Shown here in pieces: positions 8,207 to 17,236 of a stretch of DNA of 64,000 nucleotides. Under the pieces are notes generated by a model that saw only the letters and a list, made by a program, of their open reading frames with translations, made no database searches and was not told the origin of the DNA. How positions within the stretch are numbered: position 1 is the first letter of the stretch; each line of letters opens with the position of its first letter. The DNA comes from Piscinibacter gummiphilus (GTDB lineage Bacteria; Pseudomonadota; Gammaproteobacteria; Burkholderiales; Burkholderiaceae_C), in assembly GCF_002116905.1 (NCBI RefSeq), contig NZ_CP015118.1, positions 4,340,001 to 4,404,000 of the forward strand, read 5' to 3'. Position numbers and translations under genes: made by a program.

Positions 8207-9139
8207 ATGACCCCGTATGCCGTACGACGCGAAAGCCACAGTGACTTCCTGACCCTCCGCGGATTGCGCTACCACGTGCGCCAGTGGGGAGACGAAAGCC
8301 TGGTGACCCCCGATCGCCCGCCGCTCGTGCTGCTGCACGGCTGGATGGACGTGGGGGCCTCCTTCCAGTTCCTGGTCGACGAACTCGCGTCGATCGAAGG
8401 CCCCGACCGCTGGATCATCGCCCCCGACTGGCGCGGCTTCGGCCTCACCGAAACCCCGCAGGCCGACGGCTACTGGTTCCCCGACTACCTGGGCGATCTC
8501 GACGCGCTGCTCGACACGCTGCTGGCCCACGCCCCGGCCGACCAGCAGATCGACCTCGTGGGCCACAGCATGGGCGGCAACGTCGTGATGCTCTACGGCG
8601 GCATCCGCCCGAAACGCATCCGCCGCCTCGTGAACCTCGAAGGCTTCGGCCAGCCCGCCTCGCGCCCCGAGGACGCCCCCGGCCGCTATGCCAAGTGGCT
8701 CGACGAGCTCAAGGAACCGTCGTCCCTGAGCTCGTACAAGAGCGTCGACGGCGTCGCCCGCCGCCTGCAGAAGAACAACCCGCTGCTGCCCACCGACCGC
8801 GCCGACTGGCTCGCCGCGCACTGGTCCGCCCCCGACGCGGCCGGCGACTGGCGCATCCTCGGCGACCCGAACCACAAGCGCAGCAACGCGAACATCTACC
8901 GCAAGGAAGAGGCCCTCGCCTGCTGGGCGGCCATCGAGGCCCCGCTGCTGTGGGTGGAAGGCGACCAGACCGACACCGACCGCTGGTGGGCCGGCCGCTA
9001 CACCAAGGCCGAGTTCCACGAGCGCCTCTCGGTGGTGCGCCGGGTCGAGAAACACATGCTCTCGCCGGCCGGCCACATGCTCCACCACGACCAGCCCCGG
9101 GCGCTGGCCGAACGCCTGAAAGCGTTCCTCGGGGCCTGA
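8207..9139 (+). CDS. Alpha/beta-fold hydrolase
   Basis: A 310-residue alpha/beta hydrolase. The oxyanion segment LLHGWMD, the nucleophile elbow GHSMGG, the acid-bearing strand LLWVEGDQTD and the catalytic His in PAGHMLHHDQP form a complete triad. No signal peptide is seen, so it should be cytosolic. Relatives are esterases or C-C hydrolases of unknown physiological substrate. The ATG at 8207 is the first in-frame start that leaves room for a promoter divergent from the GNAT gene. Confidence 0.9.
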   Translation: MTPYAVRRESHSDFLTLRGLRYHVRQWGDESLVTPDRPPLVLLHGWMDVGASFQFLVDELASIEGPDRWIIAPDWRGFGLTETPQADGYWFPDYLGDLDALLDTLLAHAPADQQIDLVGHSMGGNVVMLYGGIRPKRIRRLVNLEGFGQPASRPEDAPGRYAKWLDELKEPSSLSSYKSVDGVARRLQKNNPLLPTDRADWLAAHWSAPDAAGDWRILGDPNHKRSNANIYRKEEALACWAAIEAPLLWVEGDQTDTDRWWAGRYTKAEFHERLSVVRRVEKHMLSPAGHMLHHDQPRALAERLKAFLGA

Positions 9140-9208
9140 CCGCGGTGTGGGGGTTCGCTCCTGTGTGAAAATTGCGGGTTAACGAAGCACTGCGCAGGAA
9201 AGCACACC

Positions 9209-10316
9209 ATGGACGTCGAACACATCAATGCCATCGGCAACACCCTCTCCGATCTGACCCGCCGCACGGTCGATCTACGGGGGTATCTTTGACTACGATC
9301 GCAAAGCCCTTCGGCTGAACGAAGTCAACGCCGCGCTCGAGAACCCCAAGGTCTGGGACGAGCCCAAGCGCGCCCAGGAACTGGGCAAGGAAAAACGGTC
9401 GCTCGACACCGTCGTCGAGACCATCGACCACCTCACCTCGAACCTCGCCGACAACTCCGAGTTGTACGAGATGTCGAAGGAAGAAGGTGACGTCGACGGC
9501 CTGCAGGCCATCGAGGCCGACGCCGCGAAGCTGCGCGAGATCGTCGAGGGCCTGGAATTCCGCCGGATGTTCAACAACCCGGCCGACCCCAGCAACTGCT
9601 TCATCGACATCCAGGCCGGCGCCGGCGGCACCGAGGCCTGCGACTGGGCCAGCATGCTGCTGCGCCAGTACCTCAAGTACTGCGAGCGCAAGGGCTTCAA
9701 GACCGAGGTGATGGAAGTCAGCGAAGGCGACGTCGCCGGCATCAAGAGCGCCACGATCAAGGTCGAGGGCGACTACGCGTTCGGCCTGCTCCGCACCGAG
9801 ACCGGCGTGCACCGCCTCGTGCGCAAGAGCCCGTTCGACAGCTCGGGCGGCCGCCACACGAGTTTCGCGAGCCTGTTCGTGTACCCCGAGGTCGATGAAT
9901 CCTTCGAGATCAACATCAACCCGGCCGACGTGCGCACCGACACCTACCGCGCGAGCGGCGCCGGCGGCCAGCACATCAACAAGACCGACTCCGCGGTGCG
10001 CCTGACCCACATCCCGACCGGCATCGTCGTGCAGTGCCAGAACGACCGTTCGCAGCACCGCAACCGCGACGAGGCCTGGCAGATGCTGCGCTCGCGCATG
10101 TACGAGCACGAGATGCGCATCCGCATGGCCGAGCAGCAGAAGCTGGAAGACACGAAGACCGACGTGGGCTGGGGCCACCAGATCCGCTCGTACGTGCTCG
10201 ACCAGAGCCGCATCAAGGACCTGCGCACGAACGTCGAGATTTCCAATACGCAGAAAGTCTTGGACGGCGATCTGGACACGCTCATCGAGGCCAGCCTCAA
10301 GATGGGCGTTGCCTGA
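9209..10316 (+). CDS. prfB: Peptide chain release factor 2, expressed by programmed +1 frameshift
   Basis: The gene starts at ATG 9209 and reads 27 codons to an in-frame TGA at 9290-9292. Translation must shift +1 at CTT-TGA-C and resume with GAC at 9291, giving 368 residues (E. coli RF2 has 365). The tripeptide anticodon SPF (RKSPFDSSGG) and the GGQ peptidyl-hydrolysis motif at residues 252-254 identify RF2, which reads UGA and UAA. A gene caller that ignores recoding would lose the first 27 codons. The stop is followed by an inverted-repeat element and then pepN. Confidence 0.98.
9278..9293 (+). promoter_or_regulatory. prfB autoregulatory +1 frameshift site
   Basis: The sequence CGGGGGTATCTTTGAC has the three classic RF2 recoding elements: a G-rich internal Shine-Dalgarno, the slippery CTT codon and a UGA stop with a 3' C. 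Low RF2 leaves UGA unread and favours the shift. This mechanism is well established for bacterial prfB, and the match here is essentially canonical. Confidence 0.97.
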
Positions 10317-10341
10317 TGGACACGGCGCTCCTCCCCCTGCC

Positions 10342-10421
10342 GTCATCCCGGCGAAAGCCGGGATCCACCGGGGACAGGAGCGCCCACCGGCGCAGTGGGT
10401 CCCGGCCTTCGCCGGGATGAC
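10342..10421. repeat. Dispersed inverted-repeat element, copy A
   Basis: An 80-base element whose ends GTCATCCCGGCGAA and TTCGCCGGGATGAC are perfect 14-base inverted repeats. Each half also contains its own smaller hairpin. It lies between prfB and pepN. Related copies occur at 15870 and 47754. It resembles REP/MITE-like palindromes common in proteobacterial intergenic DNA. Confidence 0.85.
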
Positions 10422-10455
10422 ACACCGAACGTAGAACAAGAGACAGGACATCCCC

Positions 10456-13131
10456 ATGCGTGAAGGCACCGCCCAACTGATCCGCCGCGAGGACTACACC
10501 GCGCCGGCGTACTGGATCCGCAGCGTCGACCTGACGTTCGAACTCGATCCGGCCAAGACCCTCGTGATCAACCGCATGCAGGTCGAGCGCAACGCCGACC
10601 AGCCGGCCCAGCCGCTGCGCCTGCACGGCGAGGACATCACGGTCACCCGCGTGCTCGTCAACGGCGACTCGGTGTCGTTCCGCCACGAGGACGGCCAGCT
10701 CGTCATCGACACGCTGCCCGACACCCCGTTCTCGCTCGAGATCCGCAACATCTGCGCGCCCGACAAGAACACGAAGCTGTCGGGCCTGTACCAGTCGGGC
10801 GGCGGGCTGTTCACGCAGTGCGAGGCCGAGGGCTTCCGCCGCATCACCTACTTCCTCGACCGCCCCGACGTGATGGCGGTCTACACCGTGACGCTGCGCG
10901 CCTCGAAGGCCGCGTACCCGGTGCTGCTGTCGAACGGCAACCTCGTCGAGCAGGGCGAGCTGCCCAACGGCAAGCACTTCGCGAAGTGGCACGACCCGTT
11001 CCCGAAACCCAGCTACCTCTTCGCGCTGGTGGCCGCCGACCTCGTGGCCCGCGAGCAGCACATCCGCACCCGCTCGGGCAAGGACCACCTGCTGCAGGTG
11101 TACGTGCGCCGCGGCGACCTCGAGAAGACCGAACACGCGATGAACTCGCTCATCGCCAGCGTGGTGTGGGACGAGGCCCGCTTCAAGCTGCCGCTGGACC
11201 TGGAACGCTTCATGATCGTCGCCGTGGGCGACTTCAACATGGGCGCCATGGAGAACAAGGGCCTGAACATCTTCAACACGAAGTTCGTTCTCGCCACCCC
11301 CGCCACCGCCACCGACGTCGACTACGCCGGCATCGAGAGCGTCGTGGGCCACGAATATTTCCACAACTGGACCGGCAACCGCATCACGTGCCGCGACTGG
11401 TTCCAGCTGAGCCTGAAGGAAGGCCTCACGGTCTTCCGCGACCAGGAGTTCAGCATGGACATGACCGGCAGCGCCACGGCGCGCGCGGTCAAGCGCATCG
11501 AGGACGTGCGCCAGCTGCGCCAGATCCAGTTCCCCGAGGACGCCGGCAGCATGGCGCACCCGGTGCGTCCCGACAGCTACGTCGAGATCAACAACTTCTA
11601 CACGGCCACCGTCTACGAGAAGGGCGCCGAGGTCGTGCGCATGATGCAGACGCTCGTGGGCCGCGACGGTTTCGCGCGGGGCATGACGCTGTACTTCGAG
11701 CGTTTCGACGGCCAGGCCGTGACCTGCGACGACTTCGCCCAGTCCATCGCCGACGCCAACCCCGACAGCGAACTCGCGCGCCAGCTGCCGCAGTTCAAGC
11801 GCTGGTACAGCCAGGCCGGCACGCCGCGCCTCGCGTCGCGCGGCCGCTTCGACGCCCCCACGCGCACCTACACGCTGAGCCTCGAGCAGCACGGCCTGCC
11901 CTCGCCGGGCCAGTCCGAGAAGGAACCGTACGTGATCCCCGTGGCCATGGGCCTCGTGGGCCGCGACGGCCGCGCCATCCCGTTGCAGCTCGAAGGCGAG
12001 GCCGAGGCCTCCGGCACCGAACGCGTGCTCGTGCTGAACCAGCCGCGCAACTTCTACACCTTCGTCAACGTCGACGTCGAACCCGTGCCGTCGCTGCTGC
12101 GCGGCTTCTCGGCCCCGGTCGTGCTGAACGACCACCTCGCCGACGCCGACCTGCTGGTCCTGCTGCAGCACGATCCCGATCCGTTCAACCGGTGGGAAGC
12201 CGGACAGCGCCTCGCGCTGAACCGCCTGCTCGCCGCCATCGGCAGCGACGAGCCGCTGGTGCTCGACGCTGGCTTCACCGACGCGCTGCGCGCGGTGCTG
12301 CGCCACCCCGAGCTCGATGCCGCGTTCAAGGACCTCACGCTCACGCTGCCGAGCGAGACCTACCTCGCCGAGCAGCTGCAGGTGGTCGACCCGCAGAAGA
12401 TCCATGCCGCGCGCGAGTCGATGAAGCTGCAGCTCGCACAGGCCCTGCGCGACGACTGGGCCTGGGCGTTCGAGCAGCACCAGGTGGCGGGCGGCTACTC
12501 GCCCGACGCCGTGTCGGCCGGCAAGCGGTCGCTCGCGAACCTGAGCCTGTCGATGCTGTGCCTGGCCTCGGCCGCCGACGGCGACACCGTGTGGCCGGGC
12601 CGCGCGTTCCAGCGTTTCAAGGACGCCGGCAACATGACCGACCGCCTCGGCGCGCTGAGCGCCCTCACCGGCTCGCACGCCGAGCTGGCCGCGCCGGCGC
12701 TCGAGCGCTTCCACGCGCTCTTCAAGGGCGACGCGCTCGTGATCGACAAGTGGTTCGCGCTGCAGGCCACCACGCCCGAGAAGAACGGCCTCGTGTTCGA
12801 ACGCGCGAAGCAGTTGCTCAAGCACCCGGACTTCTCGCTCAAGAACCCGAACCGCGCGCGCAGCCTGATCAGCGCGCTGTGCATGAACAACCCGGCCGCG
12901 TTCCACCGCGCCGACGGTGCCGGCCATGCGTTCTGGGCCGACCGCATCGTCGAGCTCGACGGCATCAACCCGCAGCTGGCCGCCCGCATGGCCCGCGTGA
13001 TGGACCGCTGGGCCGCGCTCGCCGAACCGTACCGCACCAGCGCCCACGCCGCCCTGCAGCGCGTGGCCGCGAAGGCCGACCTGTCCAACGACGTGCGCGA
13101 GATCATTGGCCGCGCACTTCAACAGGTCTGA
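10456..13131 (+). CDS. pepN: Aminopeptidase N (M1 family)
   Basis: An 891-residue M1 zinc aminopeptidase, similar in length to E. coli PepN (870). The exopeptidase motif GAMEN is at residues 263-267. The zinc site is H299-E300-x2-H303 (HEYFHNW) with the second Glu at about 322. Domains run in order: N-terminal beta saddle, thermolysin-like catalytic domain, a small Ig-like domain and the C-terminal helical domain. The enzyme removes N-terminal residues from peptides in the cytosol and is a main factor in peptide turnover. The fbp start follows the stop by 28 bases. Confidence 0.97.
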   Translation: MREGTAQLIRREDYTAPAYWIRSVDLTFELDPAKTLVINRMQVERNADQPAQPLRLHGEDITVTRVLVNGDSVSFRHEDGQLVIDTLPDTPFSLEIRNICAPDKNTKLSGLYQSGGGLFTQCEAEGFRRITYFLDRPDVMAVYTVTLRASKAAYPVLLSNGNLVEQGELPNGKHFAKWHDPFPKPSYLFALVAADLVAREQHIRTRSGKDHLLQVYVRRGDLEKTEHAMNSLIASVVWDEARFKLPLDLERFMIVAVGDFNMGAMENKGLNIFNTKFVLATPATATDVDYAGIESVVGHEYFHNWTGNRITCRDWFQLSLKEGLTVFRDQEFSMDMTGSATARAVKRIEDVRQLRQIQFPEDAGSMAHPVRPDSYVEINNFYTATVYEKGAEVVRMMQTLVGRDGFARGMTLYFERFDGQAVTCDDFAQSIADANPDSELARQLPQFKRWYSQAGTPRLASRGRFDAPTRTYTLSLEQHGLPSPGQSEKEPYVIPVAMGLVGRDGRAIPLQLEGEAEASGTERVLVLNQPRNFYTFVNVDVEPVPSLLRGFSAPVVLNDHLADADLLVLLQHDPDPFNRWEAGQRLALNRLLAAIGSDEPLVLDAGFTDALRAVLRHPELDAAFKDLTLTLPSETYLAEQLQVVDPQKIHAARESMKLQLAQALRDDWAWAFEQHQVAGGYSPDAVSAGKRSLANLSLSMLCLASAADGDTVWPGRAFQRFKDAGNMTDRLGALSALTGSHAELAAPALERFHALFKGDALVIDKWFALQATTPEKNGLVFERAKQLLKHPDFSLKNPNRARSLISALCMNNPAAFHRADGAGHAFWADRIVELDGINPQLAARMARVMDRWAALAEPYRTSAHAALQRVAAKADLSNDVREIIGRALQQV

Positions 13132-13159
13132 CAAGATTCCCAAGCCTCCTGGAGTTCCA

Positions 13160-14173
13160 ATGACCAAACGCATCAGCCTCACCCAGTACCTGATCGAACA
13201 GCAGCGGCTGCACGGGCACATCCCGTCGCAGCTTCGCCTGCTGATCGAAGTGGTGGCCCGCGCCTGCAAGCGCATCAGCATCAGCGTCAACAAGGGCGCG
13301 CTCGGCGACGTGCTCGGCACCGCCGGCAGCGAGAACGTGCAGGGCGAGGTGCAGAAGAAGCTCGACATCATCGCCAACGAGGTGCTGATCGAGGCCAACG
13401 AATGGGGCGGCGCGCTCGCCGCCATGGCCAGCGAGGAAATGGAAGGCATCTACGTGGTGCCCAACCGCTACCCGCAGGGCGAGTACCTGCTGCTGTTCGA
13501 TCCCCTCGACGGCTCGAGCAACATCGACGTGAACGTCAGCATCGGCACCATCTTCTCGGTGCTGAAGAAGCCCGACGGCAGCGCCGGCGTGAGCGAGGAC
13601 GACTTCCTGCAGCCGGGCAGCCAGCAGGCCGCGGCCGGCTACTGCGTGTACGGCCCGCAGACCACGCTCGTGCTGACCGTGGGTGACGGTGTCGCGATGT
13701 TCACGCTCGACCGCGAGCAGGGCTCGTGGGTGCTGACCGCCGACGACGTGCAGATCCCCGCGGACACGAAGGAGTTCGCGATCAACATGAGCAACATGCG
13801 GCACTGGGCCCCGCCGGTGAAGCACTACATCGACGAATGCCTCGCCGGCAAGACCGGCCCGCGCGGCAAGGACTTCAACATGCGCTGGATCGCGAGCATG
13901 GTGGCCGACGTGCACCGCATCCTCACGCGCGGCGGTGTCTTCATGTACCCGTGGGACCAGCGCGAGCCCGAGAAGGCCGGCAAGCTGCGCCTGATGTACG
14001 AGGCGAATCCCATGAGTTTCCTGGTCGAGCAGGCCGGCGGCGCCTCGACGAACGGCCGCCAGCGCATCCTCGACCTGCAGCCCACGAAGCTGCATGAACG
14101 GGTGTCCGTGGTGCTGGGCTCAAAAAATGAGGTCGATCGCATCACTCAGTACCACCTGGATGCAAAAACCTGA
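13160..14173 (+). CDS. fbp: Fructose-1,6-bisphosphatase class I
   Basis: A 337-residue class I FBPase that hydrolyses fructose 1,6-bisphosphate in gluconeogenesis. The metal-binding motif FDPLDGSSNIDVN and the downstream MSFLVEQAGGASTNG block are diagnostic. A GGAG site lies at 13151, so the ATG at 13160 is well supported. A tRNA gene lies 43 bases beyond the stop. Together with edd-eda elsewhere in the window, it fits sugar metabolism running through the Entner-Doudoroff route and gluconeogenesis. Confidence 0.97.
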   Translation: MTKRISLTQYLIEQQRLHGHIPSQLRLLIEVVARACKRISISVNKGALGDVLGTAGSENVQGEVQKKLDIIANEVLIEANEWGGALAAMASEEMEGIYVVPNRYPQGEYLLLFDPLDGSSNIDVNVSIGTIFSVLKKPDGSAGVSEDDFLQPGSQQAAAGYCVYGPQTTLVLTVGDGVAMFTLDREQGSWVLTADDVQIPADTKEFAINMSNMRHWAPPVKHYIDECLAGKTGPRGKDFNMRWIASMVADVHRILTRGGVFMYPWDQREPEKAGKLRLMYEANPMSFLVEQAGGASTNGRQRILDLQPTKLHERVSVVLGSKNEVDRITQYHLDAKT

Positions 14174-14216
14174 TCTATAATCGCGGGCTGCACCGGTCCT
14201 CGGGCCGTTGTGCAAA

Positions 14217-14292
14217 GCCGATGTAGCTCAGTTGGTAGAGCAGCGCATTCGTAATGCGAAGGTCGGGAGTTCGACTCTCTTCATCGGCACCA
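14217..14292 (+). tRNA. tRNA-Thr (anticodon CGU)
   Basis: A 76-base tRNA with acceptor stem GCCGATG/CATCGGC, a D-arm GCTC...GAGC, an anticodon loop TTCGTAA, a T-loop TTCGACT and an encoded CCA end. It closely matches E. coli tRNA-Thr(CGU). TATAAT at 14176-14181 is a good -10 element, although no clear -35 is seen. A strong terminator follows at 14300. Confidence 0.97.
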
Positions 14293-14299
14293 ATCCTCG

Positions 14300-14330
14300 A
14301 AAGGGCTTGCGAGCAATCGCAAGCCCTTTT
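14300..14330 (+). terminator. Rho-independent terminator after tRNA-Thr
   Basis: A hairpin with stem AAGGGCTTGCGA/TCGCAAGCCCTT and a GCAA tetraloop is followed by a T run. It begins eight bases after the tRNA CCA end and is the expected terminator of the single-tRNA transcript. Confidence 0.9.
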
Positions 14331-14473
14331 GTTTTGGGCGGCCGCCGGGAACCTCGGGCGGTTTTTCACACTCCGATCACGCGCACCGCGCATCCGGCTC
14401 GCCGGGCCTTCACACAGGGCCGCTAGCATGGGCGCATGCGGTCTTCACCGCCCGTTCGCCACCCGAGTGCCCC

Positions 14474-14896
14474 ATGCCCGATCCCAAGACGCCGTCCCGC
14501 CTCGCCCAGGCCGCCCCGCTGCTGGCAGGTGCCCGAGCCATCCGCCACTGGCGCGTGATCTCCCTGCTGCTGTTCGTCGTGGTGATGGTGCTCGCGCTGA
14601 TGCCGCAGGCGCCCACCGAGTTCTCCACGGGCTGGGACAAGCTGAACCACGCCCTCGCCTTCTGTGCCCTCGCGTTCGCGTGGCGCCTGGGGTTCCCCGG
14701 CGGCGGCTGGCGCTGGGTCCAGCTCGGCCTCGCGCTGCTCGCGACGGGCGGCGCCATCGAGATCGTGCAGCAGTTCGTGCCGGGCCGTCAGGCCGACTGG
14801 GCGGACCTGCTCGCCGATGCCATCGGCGCGGCCATCGGCATGTCGATGGTCGCCACCGTCGAGTGGCTGGTGCGTCCCGCCGCACGCCTGCGCTGA
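14474..14896 (+). CDS. VanZ-like family membrane protein
   Basis: A 140-residue protein with about four hydrophobic segments. It carries the VanZ-like signature: a DKLNHALAF block, then EIVQQFVPGRQADWADLLADAIGAAIG, whose Glu and Asp residues are conserved in the family. VanZ confers low-level teicoplanin resistance in enterococci, but chromosomal homologues in proteobacteria are uncharacterised, so no resistance role is claimed. It stands alone, followed by 374 bases of non-coding DNA. Confidence 0.82.
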   Translation: MPDPKTPSRLAQAAPLLAGARAIRHWRVISLLLFVVVMVLALMPQAPTEFSTGWDKLNHALAFCALAFAWRLGFPGGGWRWVQLGLALLATGGAIEIVQQFVPGRQADWADLLADAIGAAIGMSMVATVEWLVRPAARLR

Positions 14897-15270
14897 ACAC
14901 GACCTCGCGTCAAGCAATCGATTGTTTCGATGGGTTATCGGGGTTGGCGAATGCGCCACACCCCCGATGAACACGGGGCACGCGGCCGAACGGCCTTCTG
15001 GGAAAACCCGTGCGAATCCCATCCACTACACGTCGCCACCCGCCGTCCAGCGGGGATTCCCTTTCGTTCTAGGGGCGACCCCGTGAGTGGGGGGCTTTCA
15101 CCCCGCGGCAACGCGCGGACACTGCTTCTGCGATGTCGCCGACCACGGCCCTCCCACCTGCCGCAGCCAGAACAACCACGGGGATGCATGCGAGCAGCGC
15201 TCTCCCGATGGAAAGCACATCGTCGTTCTGTCCATGCGCCCATCCGGCGCAACTCTTGGGAAGCCCCGAC
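14897..15270. other. 374-bp intergenic region before the PEP-CTERM gene
   Basis: No convincing gene is seen on either strand. The region holds several short palindromes, including CAATCGATTG near 14915 and a GTGA...TCAC hairpin around the G-run near 15083-15101. It should contain the promoter of the exported protein at 15271, but no confident -35/-10 or sigma-54 (-24/-12) pair was found. Confidence 0.5.
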
Positions 15271-15858
15271 ATGTCATTCCGTCCTCACCACGCCCTGCGC
15301 ACCCTCGCGGCCGCCGCCACCCTCGTGGCCGCATCCACCGCTGCCTCCGCGGCGGCCACCCAGTGGTTCTTCTCCGGCGTCAGCTTCACCGACGGCGCCA
15401 ACGCCGAAGGCTCGTTCTTCTTCGACGGCACCACGTTCTCCGACTGGGACGTGCAGTCGTACCGGCTGCCCGGCGCCCCCGGATTCCCGGAAGTGATGCC
15501 CTACCAGTACACGGTGTCCACCTCCACGTTCAGCACCGACGGCTACGGCATCACGTTCAACCGCAACGACAGCGGCCCCGGCAACTTCTTCTCGATCTAC
15601 TTCAACTCGCCGCTGGGCGCGAACGGCGGCTCCACCACGGCCTGGGCCTGGGAGCGCACCGAGTCGTTCGGCGGCTCCATCAACTCCCACAGCAGCACGG
15701 CCGACTTCACCGTGGCCTCGGCCTCGCTGACCAACACCGTGCGCTCGCTGCCGGCCGCGGTGGCCGCGCCGGTGCCCGAACCGGAAACCTACGCGATGCT
15801 GGCACTCGGCGCCCTCTTGGTCGGTGGCGTCGCCCGCCGCACCCGCCGCGCGGCCTGA
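15271..15858 (+). CDS. PEP-CTERM sorting-domain exported protein
   Basis: A 195-residue protein with an N-terminal signal peptide (hydrophobic to about residue 27, ending ASAA). Its C-terminal PEP-CTERM anchor is VPEPETYAMLALGALLVG followed by a basic RRTRRAA tail. Such proteins are processed by an EpsH/exosortase system, usually linked to exopolysaccharide. No exosortase or EPS genes are in this window, so the target is encoded alone. The middle region is Ser/Thr/Gly/Asn-rich beta-type sequence with no recognised domain. Confidence 0.92.
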   Translation: MSFRPHHALRTLAAAATLVAASTAASAAATQWFFSGVSFTDGANAEGSFFFDGTTFSDWDVQSYRLPGAPGFPEVMPYQYTVSTSTFSTDGYGITFNRNDSGPGNFFSIYFNSPLGANGGSTTAWAWERTESFGGSINSHSSTADFTVASASLTNTVRSLPAAVAAPVPEPETYAMLALGALLVGGVARRTRRAA

Positions 15859-15869
15859 TCGCAGCAGGC

Positions 15870-15944
15870 CATCCCGGCGAACGCCGGGATCCACCGCCCC
15901 GGGCGCCCAGGTGCCGCGGTGGGCCCCGGCCTCCGCCGGGGTGG
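15870..15944. repeat. Dispersed inverted-repeat element, copy B
   Basis: The left half ATCCCGGCGAACGCCGGGAT is nearly identical to the left half of the copy at 10342. The right half (GGCCTCCGCCGGGGTGG) is diverged. It lies between the PEP-CTERM gene and msrA, starting about 12 bases after the stop, where it may also stabilise the transcript end. Confidence 0.75.
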
Positions 15945-16032
15945 CGCCCTCCTGAAGACCGTGTCACGACCCTTCCGCCGCGCTTGACGCAGAATGCGGG
16001 TTTTCCACTGACTCCCTTCAGGCGGCCGCATC

Positions 16033-16578
16033 ATGACTCCACACCTCGAGACCATCACCCTCGGCGGGGGCTGCTTCTGGTGTGTCGAGGCGGTCTATGA
16101 ACAGGTCGAAGGCGTGGTCTCGGTCGAATCGGGCTACAGCAACGGCCACGTCAAGAACCCCACGTACGAGCAGGTCTGCAACGGCGACACCGGCCACGTC
16201 GAGGTCGTGCGGGTCACGTTCGACCCCGCCCGCATCAGCCTCACCGAGGTGCTCGAGATCTTCTTCGTCGTGCACGACCCCACCACGCTGAACCGCCAGG
16301 GCAACGACATCGGGCCGCAGTACCGCTCGGGCATCTACTACGAGTCGGCCGCCCAGGAGCGCATCGCGCGCGAGGTGCTGGGCGAACTGGCGTCGAGCGG
16401 CGTGCACCGCTCGCCCATCGTCACCGAACTCACGCCGCTCGCGAACTACTCGCGCGCGGAGGACTACCACCAACACTACTTCGCCCAGCATCCGGGCCAG
16501 GGCTATTGCGCGTTCGTCGTCGCCCCGAAGGTCGAGAAGTTCCGCAAGACCTTCGCTCGCCACGTCCGCAAGGGGTGA
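16033..16578 (+). CDS. msrA: Peptide-methionine (S)-S-oxide reductase MsrA
   Basis: A 181-residue MsrA that reduces methionine-S-sulfoxide in proteins. The catalytic Cys14 lies in GGGCFWCVE, and the GYSNGHVKNPTYEQVC and YRSGIYY blocks are family hallmarks. The start at 16033 places the active-site motif at the usual position. An ABC transporter gene begins seven bases after the stop, so msrA may head the transcript of the putative metal-transport cluster; a functional link is not established. Confidence 0.96.
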   Translation: MTPHLETITLGGGCFWCVEAVYEQVEGVVSVESGYSNGHVKNPTYEQVCNGDTGHVEVVRVTFDPARISLTEVLEIFFVVHDPTTLNRQGNDIGPQYRSGIYYESAAQERIAREVLGELASSGVHRSPIVTELTPLANYSRAEDYHQHYFAQHPGQGYCAFVVAPKVEKFRKTFARHVRKG

Positions 16579-16585
16579 GGGCCGC

Positions 16586-17236
16586 GTGCTCGAATTCCAG
16601 AATCTCCGGCACCGCTACACGCCACAGGTCGAGGTCCGGTTCCCCGACCTGCGCCTGGCCCATGGTGACCACCTGCTCGTGCTGGGCGCCTCGGGCTCCG
16701 GCAAGTCGACCCTGCTCGCACTGATCGCCGGCCTGCTGAGCCCCACGAGCGGCCACGTGCGGGTCGAAGGCACCGACGTCGGCAGCCTGCGGGCCAGCGC
16801 CCGCGATGCCTGGCGCGGCGCCACGCTGGGCTTCGTGCCGCAGCGGCTGCACCTGAGCCCGAGCCTGTCGGTGCGGCGCAACCTCGAGCTGCCGTTCGTC
16901 TGCGCCGGTGAACACGTCGACGGCCCGCGCATCGCCACCGTGATGGACCACCTGGGCATCGGCGCGCTGGCCCACCGCCGCCCGCACGAGCTGAGCGTGG
17001 GCCAGGCCCACCGCGTGGCGCTCGCCCGTGCGCTGCTGCGCGAGCCGCGGCTGATCCTCGCCGACGAACCCACCGCGAGCCTCGACGACGAGGCGGCCAC
17101 CGATGCCCTCGGGCTGCTGCGCCAGGCGGCCACGGAGACCGGCGCCACCCTGGTGGTGGCCACCCACGACCGGCGCGTCACCGACTGGCTGCCCGGCGCC
17201 CACGTCCTGCGGCTCGCAGCCGCCCCCGCGCCATGA
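16586..17236 (+). CDS. ABC transporter ATP-binding protein (LolD/MacB type)
   Basis: A 216-residue ATPase from a GTG start. Walker A is GASGSGKST with K40, the signature is ELSVGQ (the usual LSGGQ with one change) and Walker B is LILADEPTASLDD. It belongs to the class that pairs with FtsX/MacB-fold permeases, and such a permease overlaps its end by four bases (ATGA). With the DUF3299 and TonB-receptor genes downstream it resembles zinc-regulated clusters such as the Vibrio zrg genes, so a role in zinc handling is likely but unproven. Confidence 0.9.
   Translation: MLEFQNLRHRYTPQVEVRFPDLRLAHGDHLLVLGASGSGKSTLLALIAGLLSPTSGHVRVEGTDVGSLRASARDAWRGATLGFVPQRLHLSPSLSVRRNLELPFVCAGEHVDGPRIATVMDHLGIGALAHRRPHELSVGQAHRVALARALLREPRLILADEPTASLDDEAATDALGLLRQAATETGATLVVATHDRRVTDWLPGAHVLRLAAAPAP

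Noticed and set aside
10297..13449. Long open frame on the minus strand across pepN (over 1,000 codons)
   Set aside because: Its translation is low-complexity Ala/Arg/Val/Gly-rich sequence without domains, a common artefact opposite high-GC genes; pepN on the plus strand is certain.
15110..15140. Possible sigma-54 promoter (GGACACTGCTTCTGC) before the PEP-CTERM gene
   Set aside because: The spacing between the GG and GC elements is 11 instead of 10, and the bases around them do not fit the -24/-12 consensus.
14897..15270. Possible cobalamin riboswitch: GGGAAAACCCGTGCGAATCCC near 15000 resembles part of the B12 aptamer
   Set aside because: The rest of the aptamer, including the B12 box, is absent, and the downstream gene is a PEP-CTERM protein with no cobalamin link.
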